DNA of 64,000 bases from Pseudomonadota bacterium (GTDB lineage Bacteria > Myxococcota_A > Polyangia > GCA-2747355): the NCBI GenBank assembly GCA_016702545.1, contig JADJDT010000006.1:248001-312000 (forward strand), read 5' to 3'. Under the pieces are notes generated by a model that saw nothing but the letters and a program-made list of their open reading frames with translations, ran no database searches and was not told where the DNA came from. The position numbers were made by a program, and so were the translations under genes. This document shows positions 10,001 to 17,307 of this stretch, piece by piece (position 1 is the stretch's first letter; the number at the start of each line of letters is the position of its first letter).

Positions 10001-10481
10001 GCAGTTTCGTCTGGCGCGCGCGCTGGCGCGCCTTCGCCCGGGCTGGATCGCGAGCTGTCGGCGCGAGGCCGCCTTGCTGCAAGACTACCTCGTCGCCTGC
10101 GTCGAGGTCTGCGGCCTGACGCCGCTCGGCCTGGACGGCGCCGAGAGCCGGCGCGAGGCGGCGCGGGTGCAACAGATCGCGCGGGCGCTCCGCGCGCGGC
10201 CTGAGGTGTTGGAGGGCGGTGCGCGATTGGGCGAGCGCCTGGGGAGCGGGCTCGAGGCCAGCGCGCAGGGCGCGGTGACCTGTTGGCTGGTGGGGGTGGA
10301 GCGCAGCGCCGACCGGGCCGGGCTCTTGGTCTGTGGCGATCTCGTAGCAGCCGGTCGCGTGGTGGTGGAGCGCGACGCGGCCGCCGAGGCGGCCTTGATC
10401 GACTTCGCCTTGAGCGCCGAGTACGCTGAGGCGCGTCGGCGGCTGGTCGTGCTCGGTGCTCCGCCAGACGCGGCGGCTTGA
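7008..10481 (+). CDS. Giant response regulator: receiver + PATAN/DUF4388-like + J-domain + TPR protein
   Basis: GTG at 7008 starts the protein immediately before the receiver domain PPLKVLVVEDD; earlier in-frame codons overlap sctV. The receiver (about 4-125) has the acidic pair ED and phospho-acceptor Asp60 in VITDLLMPKLDG. Residues about 195-320 resemble DUF4388/PATAN domains (RAFEGQWSGTLELARDKLQ, FLLNGHPIFVQS, LGRWVFV). A long Pro/Ala linker follows. A degenerate J-domain (about 533-605: KNHYEVLGV, then ARARYDEEL) lacks a clear HPD, reading HFDLGRHRD instead. TPR-like helices fill about 620-890; the last 260 residues are unrecognised. No kinase gene is adjacent. The partner and output are unknown. 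Confidence 0.88.
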   Translation: MPPLKVLVVEDDLHTRNIIEMVLKRDRMLRYHQLEVLTASDGAEGLALFRQHGPLLVITDLLMPKLDGFELIEALRREGGEALVIIATSAIVRDPGVLRKLERDFKVHVQLKPFSPRVLAEQVQRLLADLVPATPGGTAAEAARPLAAEGGAASGGPARAAPLKAVASGLAVTTASGGPDRAEGDLAKDPPAALLLRAFEGQWSGTLELARDKLQKCVFLLNGHPIFVQSNLREETLGELLLRRGGLTEEQHRGVLRLAQQQRLRYGEALVRARILSETDVMSELVQQTRFKLERCLRWRLGRWVFVADAQVAGKVPRCTVDPVRVVFDGLRGSIDVEDATAQLRRWRGPTRLLLQPRFERYRESFAAAFGDRVLAAVGTGCTVEELRALPDGSGVAVEVEVLLQTGMLAPEGGAAALGGSERAAAGRVPTPGAAGAGRARSLGDRGAVGPVEPPAARTLPSFDLLAMDSLAASLRQPPRPPPLPAAATARASAARPWLGEQSSPAHERDQVSDPLRLARQLIESTYLGLHRKNHYEVLGVIGDTDAAGIEVAYRVKRKHFDLGRHRDLDLGDAYAHLEEICAAFDAAFAVLRDPQARARYDEELATQRGSSRGNAAMRAEDCYQRGKDLLQRGHQSDALLAFGDARRLHDQPLYRAEEALAHFLGHGRTPTAGAEAMLHVQEALAADPSHPAPFIAAGRISLALGAPDEAVQHFQEAIKLDPTRSEAFELLEQHWREQQRFDLLEEEYRRTIFLLGGADRRWAAALWKRLGRLYREELQDERRALLAAKAALKLDPNDTDLRLLVARSDAADPRRWSEAVSGFRAALRVDPCDRTALQQLFRLHRDAGRQEPARDVAAAAMLRGVANTEQLRFIAQQPAALPSMAAPILDATQWAVVLHADADPWLTELFALVAAVLRELHPTVPLASGLPPPVAAESVWPAAATQLLTRLARQLQVPEPLLVVSPLAGETIEAFDGERPVLVVGPSALSQRESGTAQFRLARALARLRPGWIASCRREAALLQDYLVACVEVCGLTPLGLDGAESRREAARVQQIARALRARPEVLEGGARLGERLGSGLEASAQGAVTCWLVGVERSADRAGLLVCGDLVAAGRVVVERDAAAEAALIDFALSAEYAEARRRLVVLGAPPDAAA

Positions 10482-10540
10482 GGGGATGCGCGCGTTCGCT
10501 CGCGGCGGACCGCAGCCCCATGGAGGAATGGAGGAGCGGG

Positions 10541-11257
10541 ATGATCGATCCGACGATCGGCAGCGGGAGCGGTCTACGGTTGGTCAGCTTCGTGCTTTGC
10601 CCCTACGCCCAGCGCGGCGCGATTGCGCTCGAGGAGAAGGGTGCGGCGTATCAGCTCGTCCACATCGACCTGAGCGATAAGCCGGCCTGGTTCCTCGAGC
10701 TCTCCCCCTGGGGCCGGGTGCCGCTGCTGCTGGTCGACGGCCACGCGCTCTTCGAGTCGGCCGCCATCGCCGAGTACATCGACGAGACGACGGGCGAGCC
10801 GCGGCTGCACCCGACTGACCCCGTGCGGCGCGCGCACAATCGCGCCTGGATCGAAACGGCCTCGGCGATCAACGTGGCCTTGCACCGCATGATGGTCGCT
10901 GCCACGGCCGAGCTCGGGACGCCCGCGCTGGCGACGGTGCGAGAGCTGTTGCTTCGGGTCGAAGGGCAGCTCGAGCGCGGGCCGTACTTCAACGGCGAGC
11001 GCTTCTCGCTGGTGGATGCAGCGCTGGCGCCCGCACTGCAACGGCTCACCTTCTTCGAGCAAATCGTGTCGGGCTTGGACGTCTTTGGCCCGCTACCGCG
11101 GATCGCGCGCTGGCGGGACGCCTTGCTCGCGCGGCCGAGCGTGCAGCGATCGACTGCCAGCGAGCTGGACCAGCGCTTTCGGCGCTATCTCGAGGGCGAC
11201 CACGGCTGCAAGCGCCGCGCCGAGGCCCCCTGCTGGTTGCTGGCCACGGGAGGCTGA
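10541..11257 (+). CDS. Glutathione S-transferase family protein
   Basis: About 238 residues with an N-terminal thioredoxin fold and an all-helical C-terminal domain. The segment VLCPYAQRGAIALEEKG places a likely active-site Cys at residue 20, as in omega/beta-like classes; SPWGRVPLLLVDG and LFESAAIAEYIDE carry the cis-Pro and the glutathione-binding ES. The C-terminal domain has the N-capping segment FSLVDAALAP. The ATG at 10541 follows GAGGAG; ATGs at 10520 or 10478 are possible but add a non-conserved leader. Substrate unknown. gshB elsewhere in the window supports glutathione use. Confidence 0.9.
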   Translation: MIDPTIGSGSGLRLVSFVLCPYAQRGAIALEEKGAAYQLVHIDLSDKPAWFLELSPWGRVPLLLVDGHALFESAAIAEYIDETTGEPRLHPTDPVRRAHNRAWIETASAINVALHRMMVAATAELGTPALATVRELLLRVEGQLERGPYFNGERFSLVDAALAPALQRLTFFEQIVSGLDVFGPLPRIARWRDALLARPSVQRSTASELDQRFRRYLEGDHGCKRRAEAPCWLLATGG

Positions 11258-11296
11258 GACGGCGGCGCCCGGCGCGCGGCCGCGCCCCGCAGGCCC

Positions 11297-12787
11297 TCAG
11301 AAGGCCGAGCCCGCGGTCAGGCCTGCTGCGCGTGGGCCCAGCCAAGGGGCAATCCAAGGGCCGAACCGCGAGGCCTCGGCGGCCGCGGTGGCGGTCGCGG
11401 TCGTTGCGACGGCGTGGTTCTTCCCCTGCGGGGGGCTGCGGCGGAGCGCGAAGAGTGTGGCGGCTCCCGCCCACGCGACACCGCCCGCCACGGTCAGGAT
11501 CAGCCCGGGCGTGGCCGTCGCGTAGCGCTCGGGACAGCGCGGCGCCCCCGAACAGGTGCCCCGGCCATCGAGGATCAGCAGCGGGATGCCCGCCCCGAGG
11601 CCGACCAGGCCGCCGGCGAGCGCGACCCAGGGCCACGGGCCGTAGGCGCGCGTGACGGTGCCCGGCTGTGCGCTGCTCGCGCTCCAGGCGCCGACGAGCG
11701 CGGGGCTCGGCGCACCGCCGAGCAGAAAGCCCGCCAAGGCATAGAGAGCCGCGGGATCGGGAGCGGCCGGGGCCGCGCGGACGCTGGCGCGGCGCAGCAG
11801 CGCGCCATCACGGACGCGGAGGACGCTGCCGGTGAGCGTAGCGTGGGCGACCGGCCCTTGCATGCCGACGAGCAGCACCTCGTCGGCGGCTACGGCGGCA
11901 GCGAGGCTGCGCGCGTGCGCGGGGGCCTGCAGCGACGAGGCGCGGTCGGCGGCGGCGTAGCGCAGGGCGATCACGCCTCGGTCGGTGCGGAGCGCCGCGT
12001 CACGCGCGCAGTCGACGACCAGGTGCTTGGCGGTGGGGCCCAGCTCGAAGACGATCAGACGGCCGCGCTGCCGGCCGGCGCGGGCGTAGAGTCGATAGCG
12101 TCCGACGGGGAGCGTGGCGCCCGGCAGTGGCGTCGTGCCGAACGCGCGTTCGTCGAGGAACAGGGTGCAGCGGTCGCCGCGTGCGCCGGTAATCGTGAGC
12201 GAGCCGCGCTGGCCGCTGCGGACCTGCTCGAGCGCGGCGCGAAAGAACTCGACCGGCTCGGGCCCCAGCTCCGCGCGGCTCGGTGCGCGATCCGGAAAGC
12301 CGCGTGCCAGCGCCGTCCACAGCGCGTCGGCCTCGGCGCGGTTGCCGGCGCGTTGCTGGGCCAGCGCCAGCAGCAGCGTGGCGCGATACAGCGCATCGTG
12401 CAGCGGTGGGACCTCGCTCAGTAGGGCCGGGCGCTCGAGCAGCTCGTCCCGCAGGTCGGCGAGCACCACGGCTGCGGCGGTGTACTCGCCCTCGATGAAG
12501 CGTTCCTGGCCCTCGGCGAGCCGCAGGGCGAGCCCGGCCGGCGCCGTCGTCGGTCCCGGATCGCGCGAGACCTGGCGCTCGATCAGCGCCACCAGCGCCT
12601 CGCCTTGCACTGCGGCGTTGGGGCCGATCGCGTCGACCAGACGGCCGACCAGGGCCTGCTCTGCGGCGACAGGCGGAGCGGACTCGACCCGCAGCAACAG
12701 CTGCCGAGCCTCTACCGATCCCGCCGCGGCGAGGGCCAGCGCGAGTACCAGGGTGAAGGGAATCGGGGAGCGCGCCGGTGCGTGCAT
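11297..12787 (-). CDS. Exported PEGA-like/TPR membrane protein of unknown function
   Basis: About 496 residues. A signal peptide (SPIPFTLVLALALAAAGSVEA) is followed by a helical TPR-like part (about 30-170), then a PEGA-like beta segment (RGSLTITGARGDRCTLFLDERAFGTTPL, about 190-250), and two C-terminal membrane helices (about 400-460). This resembles exported PEGA proteins common in Myxococcota. The start is ambiguous: ATG at 12787 is preferred because the signal peptide begins there. The gene's 5' end lies in a 24-bp tandem repeat that supplies further in-frame ATGs at 12811 and 12835. It is transcribed divergently from a toxin-antitoxin pair. Confidence 0.8.
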   Translation of the reverse strand: MHAPARSPIPFTLVLALALAAAGSVEARQLLLRVESAPPVAAEQALVGRLVDAIGPNAAVQGEALVALIERQVSRDPGPTTAPAGLALRLAEGQERFIEGEYTAAAVVLADLRDELLERPALLSEVPPLHDALYRATLLLALAQQRAGNRAEADALWTALARGFPDRAPSRAELGPEPVEFFRAALEQVRSGQRGSLTITGARGDRCTLFLDERAFGTTPLPGATLPVGRYRLYARAGRQRGRLIVFELGPTAKHLVVDCARDAALRTDRGVIALRYAAADRASSLQAPAHARSLAAAVAADEVLLVGMQGPVAHATLTGSVLRVRDGALLRRASVRAAPAAPDPAALYALAGFLLGGAPSPALVGAWSASSAQPGTVTRAYGPWPWVALAGGLVGLGAGIPLLILDGRGTCSGAPRCPERYATATPGLILTVAGGVAWAGAATLFALRRSPPQGKNHAVATTATATAAAEASRFGPWIAPWLGPRAAGLTAGSAF

Positions 12788-12854
12788 GCGAGCTACCTGC
12801 CGGTCGAGCATGCGAGCTACCTGCCGGTCGAGCATCGAGCTACCTGCCGGTCGA
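12784..12854. repeat. 24-bp tandem repeat, three copies, over a gene start
   Basis: Units at 12784-12807 and 12808-12831 are identical (GCATGCGAGCTACCTGCCGG then TCGA). The third, 12832-12854, lacks one base. On the minus strand each full unit carries an ATG, and because 24 is a multiple of 3 the ATGs are in frame with the exported protein gene. The repeat therefore duplicates its start codon region and adds the octapeptide MLDRQVAR per unit. Confidence 0.9.
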
Positions 12855-13025
12855 AAACGCGCCGTCGGCGGTCGTTGACCAACTGCTGCTCTGCCGCGGA
12901 GCCGCGCTCGGCTTGCGGCGGGCGGCGCCGCCGCAAGGCCAGTTGAACGAGGGCGGATGCTACCGTGGTCGTGGCCGCCGGACCAGCGTCGTGTTGGCAG
13001 CCGCCTGGCCGCGCCTTGACAATGC

Positions 13026-13039
13026 GACTACGTGTAGTC
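13026..13039. promoter_or_regulatory. Palindromic operator candidate upstream of the antitoxin gene
   Basis: GACTACGTGTAGTC, arms of six bases around GT, lies 12 bp before the antitoxin ATG and directly after TTGACA (13016-13021), which fits a -35 box. Phd/YefM antitoxins usually autoregulate by binding short palindromes overlapping their promoter, so this is the natural operator. A convincing -10 hexamer is not visible. Confidence 0.6.
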
Positions 13040-13050
13040 ACTGTGAAGGC

Positions 13051-13383
13051 ATGTATGCCGTTGGCCTGCGCGAGCTCAAGGCAAAGCTGAGCGAATACGT
13101 TCAGAGGGCTCGGCGCGGGGAGATCGTGCTGGTGACGGACCGCGGTCAGGTCGTCGCCGAGCTGCGGTCCCCGACCGTGCATGAGATCCCTGACGACGAG
13201 CTCGGCGCGCTGCGGCAGCTTGAGGAGAGCGGCGCGCTGCGGTGGGGACTGCCGCACGATGCGAGCGCGTACGCACGCTCGCCGCTGGCGCGACCCGCAG
13301 GGACCGCCCAGGCGCTGCTGGATGGGTTGCGCGACGAGACGGTACAGATGGTGCCCGGCCATGATCCTGTACGTCGAAAGTAG
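13051..13383 (+). CDS. Type II antitoxin, Phd/YefM family
   Basis: A 110-residue protein. The N-terminal half (YAVGLRELKAKLSEYVQRARRGEIVLVTDRG) is the Phd/YefM DNA-binding fold, and the C-terminal half is the flexible toxin-binding tail. The ATG at 13051 follows GAAGG and a palindromic operator candidate. The gene overlaps the downstream PIN toxin gene by 23 bases, the usual arrangement for translational coupling. It should neutralise the toxin and repress the operon. Confidence 0.88.
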   Translation: MYAVGLRELKAKLSEYVQRARRGEIVLVTDRGQVVAELRSPTVHEIPDDELGALRQLEESGALRWGLPHDASAYARSPLARPAGTAQALLDGLRDETVQMVPGHDPVRRK

Positions 13384-13783
13384 TGCGGTGCTCGCCTGGC
13401 TCTTGGGCGAGCCGACGCAACGAGACGTGCTGGCCACGCTCACCCGCGCCAAGCGGCTCGTGTGTTCACGCCTGACCCTCGTCGAGGTCGACCGGACGCT
13501 GCACGTCGCGGTCGCGATCGGACGGATCGATGCGACGGAGGCCAAGACGGCGCGGGAGCTGCTCGCTCGCGTTCGCCAGCAATGGGCGGTGCTGGAGCTC
13601 ACCGAACAGGTCTGCCGCCGCTCGGGGCAGCGCTTTCCCCAAGAGCCTGTCCGTACCCTCGACGCGCTCCACCTCGCGAGCATGCTCGAGCTGCAGAGCC
13701 TGGAGCCCAAGATCCAGCCGCTCACGCTAGACCAACGCGTCCGAGAAAACGCGCTGCTCCTCGGCTTCCAGCCCCTCCCCTGA
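13361..13783 (+). CDS. vapC: PIN-domain toxin, VapC-like RNase
   Basis: A 140-residue PIN domain. Acidic residues expected for the metal centre appear as MILYVESSAVLAWL (first position Glu rather than the usual Asp), SRLTLVEVDRTL, and VRTLDALHLASMLEL. VapC toxins cleave tRNA or rRNA at defined sites; the target here is unknown. It overlaps its antitoxin gene. The Asp-to-Glu change at the first acidic position also occurs in some PIN subfamilies, so it does not prove inactivity. Confidence 0.88.
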   Translation: MILYVESSAVLAWLLGEPTQRDVLATLTRAKRLVCSRLTLVEVDRTLHVAVAIGRIDATEAKTARELLARVRQQWAVLELTEQVCRRSGQRFPQEPVRTLDALHLASMLELQSLEPKIQPLTLDQRVRENALLLGFQPLP

Positions 13784-13804
13784 ACCAGTTGCAACGAAGT
13801 GAAG

Positions 13805-14185
13805 CTACGGTTGGATTGCGCCGGCCAGCCGGAAGAGCGGCTGATAGCCTGCAATCAAGGTGAACGCGACCGCAGCGGTAGACCATGCCCACGCTGCTAC
13901 GATCAGGCCTCGGCGAATGCTAATGCGTTTGGATGCAAGGCCGCGCCAAGCAATGACGAGCAGGACAACAGGGACCATTGCCAGCATCGGCGTGAACCAC
14001 GGCCGCAGAACCAGAGCGGTAGCAGACGGCAGTTCTCCGCCGAAAGCAGCCAGCATCGAGCGCCAGACTGGCGCTACTGCTACGGGGAAGGAGAATAAGC
14101 CAAGGGTCGCAGTCACGGTCACCATAACTACGGTCCAGTCCAGGATAGAGAGGATGCCTCTGTTCGTGTGCTCGTCGGCCATCAA
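13805..14185 (-). CDS. Small membrane protein, unknown
   Basis: A 126-residue protein with three probable membrane helices (WTVVMVTVTATLGLFSFPVAV, PMLAMVPVVLLVIAW, GLIVAAWAWSTAAVAFTLIAG). Base composition is less G+C-rich than most of the window, suggesting recent acquisition. No family recognised. It is convergent with the vapC gene and lies in the accessory zone with toxin-antitoxin genes and repeats. The hydrophobic pattern supports coding; the start (14185 or 14182) is uncertain. Confidence 0.5.
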   Translation of the reverse strand: MMADEHTNRGILSILDWTVVMVTVTATLGLFSFPVAVAPVWRSMLAAFGGELPSATALVLRPWFTPMLAMVPVVLLVIAWRGLASKRISIRRGLIVAAWAWSTAAVAFTLIAGYQPLFRLAGAIQP

Positions 14186-14252
14186 AGGGCTCCATGCGCG
14201 AAGGGCATTCTCGTCGAATGCAGTGCGCAGCTGAACAATGCAGTGGGCCCAG

Positions 14253-14712
14253 ACTGGGGTTTCTGAAGAAGCACATGCGCGCCCTTCAGCAAGGGCCGGG
14301 TCCCGTCCGGGTCCCCCGTTCGGGGTTCGTGAACAAGCATGACCCAGCGGGTCTGCCGGGGGCGGCGAGCGAGGGCGATCGGGGCGGGTTGTTGTCGCGC
14401 GGCAGGGGCCTCCGCATCGCCGGGAGGACCGTGCGGCGACGGCGTTCGGGGCCAGTTGCGTGGGCGGGGCGGAGCTGTGGCGATGCGCTGCGGCGAGCGG
14501 TGGTGCGGGACGGCGTTCGGGTCAGCGAGAACGAGCGGCGCGTGGCCGCTCACGGAGCCTGGGCGCAGCAGACGCCCGCGTACACGGAAAGGTCCCGAAC
14601 CAGGGTTCGTGAAGAAGCATGAGCCACCGGGGCTGCCGCGAACGGCGAGCGAGGGCGAACGGGGCGGTTCGTTCGGGCGCGCCAGGGGCCTCTGCATCGG
14701 CCGCGACGACCT
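14253..14712. repeat. Imperfect direct repeats in a gene-free stretch (14186-14917)
   Basis: A module starting GGTTCGTGAA-AAGCATGA and running about 105 bp (through GGCGAGCGAGGGCGA and CAGGGGCCTC) occurs at about 14327-14431 and 14605-14712. A shorter third start (GGTTTCTGAAGAAGCACATG) is at about 14254. The second copy is preceded by the small palindrome CGAACC-AG-GGTTCG and by a copy of a transposase 3'-tail sequence (14549-14588). No protein in any frame looks real. The 14713-14835 part is extremely G+C-rich, with GGGGTCCCCGGG-type runs. Confidence 0.75.
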
Positions 14713-14835
14713 TGCCGCCCGATACCATCCCCGGTGGGGTCCCCGGGCCGGTGGGGTCCCCGGGCGGTCCCCGGGCGGGCCGCGCCGCGGGCCGCGCCGC
14801 GCGCGGGCCCTCGCGCGCGCACGACCAAGTGGGGA

Positions 14836-14865
14836 CGCGGTGCCGGATCGCGGTCCGGCACCGCG
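14836..14865. terminator. Strong 12-bp-stem hairpin downstream of higA
   Basis: CGCGGTGCCGGA, loop TCGCGG, then TCCGGCACCGCG: twelve perfect base pairs with a six-base loop, 52 bp beyond the higA stop. It may end the higBA transcript, but there is no T-run on either side, so intrinsic termination is uncertain. A protein-binding site or REP-like role is possible. Confidence 0.5.
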
Positions 14866-14917
14866 GTCTGGGCGCCGCCGCTACGGTCAATGGCGGTTGT
14901 CGCGGTCGGCCAGGGAC

Positions 14918-15205
14918 TCAAGCGGCGCGACGGCGTGTGAGCGCGACACGGGCTTCGAGGCCGAGCCGCGCTGCCAGGTCAACCAAGGTGTCGAGCGAGA
15001 AGAGGTCGAGCCGACCGCGCACGAGATCCGAGACCCGAGGTTGCGTGACGCCCATGAGAACAGCGGCGCGCTGCTGGGTCAGCTTCCGGCGCGCGACCTC
15101 GTCGAGGATGGCACTTGCGAGCTGTGCCCGCAGCTTGAAGCTGGCAGCCACCGCCGCGGAGTCCTCGATCGCGTCCCACACGGAACCAAATCGGACCGTG
15201 GTCAT
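14918..15205 (-). CDS. higA: HigA-like antitoxin, XRE-family helix-turn-helix
   Basis: A 95-residue protein with a helix-turn-helix (KLTQQRAAVLMGVTQPRVSDLVRGR, about residues 41-65) of the XRE type found in HigA antitoxins. It follows the toxin gene with a 4-base start/stop overlap, the toxin-first order typical of higBA. It should repress the operon and bind the toxin. Confidence 0.87.
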   Translation of the reverse strand: MTTVRFGSVWDAIEDSAAVAASFKLRAQLASAILDEVARRKLTQQRAAVLMGVTQPRVSDLVRGRLDLFSLDTLVDLAARLGLEARVALTRRRAA

Positions 15206-15528
15206 CGCTTGATCCCCTTTAGCTCGCCGAAGCGCCGCCGAGCCAGCTCGACGTCGCGCTGCGCCGTGCGCTGCGACTTCTTCTGGAAGCAGTGCAGCAC
15301 GTAGACTGCGTCCCTGAATCGCGCCACGTACAACACACGGAAGGCACCGCTCTCGTCACGAACGCGAATCTCCTCGACGCCCGGGCCTACACTGGGCATC
15401 GGCTTCCCGTCCAGCGGCTCGAGGCCCCTCTGCACCCGGTCGAGCTGAAATCCTGCGGAACGTCGCACCCCAACCGGGAACGCCCGAAGGACGGCGAGAG
15501 CGTCACCCAAGAACGCGATCGGCTTCAC
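15202..15528 (-). CDS. higB: HigB-like toxin, RelE/Gp49 superfamily
   Basis: A 108-residue protein with the pattern of phage-derived Gp49/HigB toxins: VGPGVEEIRVRDESGAFRVLYVARFRDAVYVLHCFQKKSQRTAQRD, with basic residues that in the family contact the ribosome-bound mRNA. The start is GTG at 15528. The mRNA may be leaderless, since TATACT (-10 like) lies six bases upstream and no Shine-Dalgarno is visible. It overlaps higA. Base composition is lower in G+C than its neighbours, consistent with transfer. Confidence 0.85.
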   Translation of the reverse strand: MKPIAFLGDALAVLRAFPVGVRRSAGFQLDRVQRGLEPLDGKPMPSVGPGVEEIRVRDESGAFRVLYVARFRDAVYVLHCFQKKSQRTAQRDVELARRRFGELKGIKR

Positions 15529-15534
15529 GAGGCG

Positions 15535-15540
15535 AGTATA
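15535..15540 (-). promoter_or_regulatory. -10-like box TATACT immediately before higB
   Basis: On the minus strand TATACT ends six bases before the GTG start, so transcription would begin at or next to the start codon. The flanking A+T-rich stretch (TATATAAGGACTGATATACT, 15535-15554) stands out in this G+C-rich region and is a likely operator zone. A good -35 box is not obvious. Confidence 0.4.
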
Positions 15541-15556
15541 TCAGTCCTTATATAAC

Positions 15557-15911
15557 AAGCCAGCGGTGGTCACGAGAGCGAACGCGCAGGTGGGAGGGGG
15601 CCCTGAGCGGGAGGGGATCCTCGCTTGGAGGGGGGTCCTCACTGAGGTTGATTTCGCGTTCCCGGGAGCCCGAACCGGGAATGGTTGCGGGAGGCGTGTA
15701 GCCGGGAGATGCGTTTGAGTGCTTCCAGGCCGCAGGAGGCAGCAACGGGCGGCAGCGGGTGGCGCTTAACTTCTTGATGGGTGAGGGGCGCGCCGCGCCT
15801 GGACCGTTCTGCGGGCCGCAGCGCCACTGCTGCACAGAGGCTGGACACGGCTGCGCCGGTGCCGAAGAGCGCGGCGTCAGTCAGCGGTGAGGGGACGACG
15901 GCGGAGCGCCG
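15557..15911. other. Gene-free stretch with G-rich direct repeats
   Basis: No convincing gene. Between about 15594 and 15650 a motif of the form GGAGGGG followed by TCCTC recurs, making short direct and inverted repeats. The rest shows no recognised signal. It separates higB from the transposase remnant. Confidence 0.4.
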
Positions 15912-16652
15912 TCAGCTCGGCGCGGCGCAACAGACGCCGGCCTGCAGCCGCATGGCGTAGGTGCCGGGTGGGAAGACGGCATCACGGACGCCCGAGCGGA
16001 AGGCCGCCCACGCTCTGCGGTAGTGCTCGAGGAAGGCTTTCAGGCGCTGCAGCGCCTCGATACGCGCCCATTTGTTGGTGCTGGCGACGCGCGGGCTGAG
16101 CTGGCGCCGGGGGGCGTGGGTGGCGGGCGTGTCGAAGGGCGACTGGGCGAGCACGCGCCGCGGACCGAGCACCGTACGTCGTGCCGAAGCCCGGTCCGCT
16201 GCCAACGCGGCTTCGCGCTCGGCGATGGTGCGGTCCAACAGCGCCCGATAGTCCTCGCGCGACAGGTGGGCCCATGCGGGCAAGGGCTTGACCTCGAGCG
16301 TGGCGGACGGGGGCACGGGACCCTTCGCGCGAAAGAACCCGACCGGTCGCTCGACGGGGAAGGGCTGGCGGGGGTCGAGCCCGCAGCTATGCACGCCGGG
16401 CCAGGTCCGGCTGCGCTCCACCAGCCCGGCAGCGACCGGGTTGGTGAGGGTGTAGACCAGCTTGGCGAGCTGCGACTCGCCATCGGGCAACTTGACGACC
16501 GAGGGCACCTCGGTGGCCCAGAGGTTCTCCCAGCGCCCGTAGAGCGCGTTGAGGCACTTCGCGGTGAACTCGAATAACCAGCGGTAGAACGCCGTTTCGG
16601 CGCGCGGGGGGCGGCGGGCAACGGCTGTATCGACGAGCCGGAAATGATCCAC
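15912..16652 (-). pseudogene. Remnant of a Y1 (IS200/REP-associated type) transposase-like gene
   Basis: About 246 residues resembling the C-terminal two thirds of RAYT-like transposases found in Myxococcota: FTAKCLNALYGRWENLW, LVYTLTNPVAAGLVERSRTWPGV, and the tail KWARIEALQRLKAFLEHYRRAW ending AGVCC. The N-terminus is missing: upstream the frame hits TGA within about 80 bp, and the place where a histidine-hydrophobic-histidine motif would stand reads VDHFRLV, so the second His is Arg. It therefore cannot be an active nuclease. Tail copies occur at 14549-14588 and 17308-17430. Confidence 0.75.
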
Positions 16653-16718
16653 CGCGACAAGGTGATCTTTGCGTGAGCTTCGGCAGCCAGGCGCGAGCTT
16701 GTTTGCCGGCCCGAGCTT

Positions 16719-17183
16719 TCAAACCCCGCCCGCAAACTGAATCTGTCGCCACGCCTCGAAGACCGTCACCGCGACCGCATTCGACAGGTTCAGGCTGCGC
16801 TGCCCCGGTAGCATCGGCAGGCGCAAGCGTTGGTCTTCCGCAAACTCGGCCATCAGCTCGGGCGGCAGTCCGCTCGTCTCTCGGCCAAAGACGAACACGT
16901 CGTTGGCGTCGAAAGCGGGCTGGTGATACGGGCGTGCAGCGCGTGTGGTGATCGCGAACCGGCGTCTCCCGGCCAGGGTCCGTTTGCAGGCGTCCCAGTC
17001 AGGGTGCCTGAGGACGCGCGCAAACTCGTGGTAGTCGAGGCCGGCGCGCTTCAGCGAGCGGTCTTCCCAACGAAACCCAAGCGGTTCAACCAAATGCAGT
17101 TCGGACCCCGTATTGGCACACAGACGGATCACGTTGCCGGTGTTGGGGGGGATCTCCGGCTGGAACAGGACGACGGCGATCAA
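16719..17183 (-). CDS. trmL: tRNA (cytidine(34)-2'-O)-methyltransferase TrmL (SpoU/TrmH family)
   Basis: A 154-residue protein of standard TrmL length. TrmL methylates the wobble ribose of tRNA-Leu isoacceptors. Motifs: VVLFQPEIPPNTGNVIRLCANTG at the N-terminus, and the knot segments VFVFGRETSGLPPEL and LPMLPGQRSLNLSNAVAV. The ATG at 17183 fits the family start. It sits at the edge of the accessory zone. Confidence 0.94.
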   Translation of the reverse strand: MIAVVLFQPEIPPNTGNVIRLCANTGSELHLVEPLGFRWEDRSLKRAGLDYHEFARVLRHPDWDACKRTLAGRRRFAITTRAARPYHQPAFDANDVFVFGRETSGLPPELMAEFAEDQRLRLPMLPGQRSLNLSNAVAVTVFEAWRQIQFAGGV

Positions 17184-17307
17184 GACGGCCTCCGCTACGC
17201 GCGGCAGCGTTCATAGCAGCACCGCCCCCTCGACGCAGCTCACGGACTCGCCGGCGAATGAGGTATCCGCTTCATCCTTGCCTGCGCGAACGCGCCCCGC
17301 GCGACGC

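Noticed and set aside
8187..10172. 661-codon open frame on the minus strand
   Set aside because: Lies entirely opposite the receiver/TPR gene; His/Arg/Gln-rich composition with no motif. It is an antisense effect of high G+C codon bias.
13361..13783. Inactive toxin because the first PIN Asp is Glu
   Set aside because: Glu at this position occurs in some PIN subfamilies and keeps the charge; inactivity cannot be claimed.
12817..13854. 345-codon minus frame opposite the toxin-antitoxin pair
   Set aside because: Phd/YefM and PIN domains are clear on the plus strand; the minus frame has no motif.
14182..15304. Several open frames in both directions over the repeat zone
   Set aside because: Pro/Arg/Gly-rich translations that repeat with the DNA repeats; no start signals and no family likeness.
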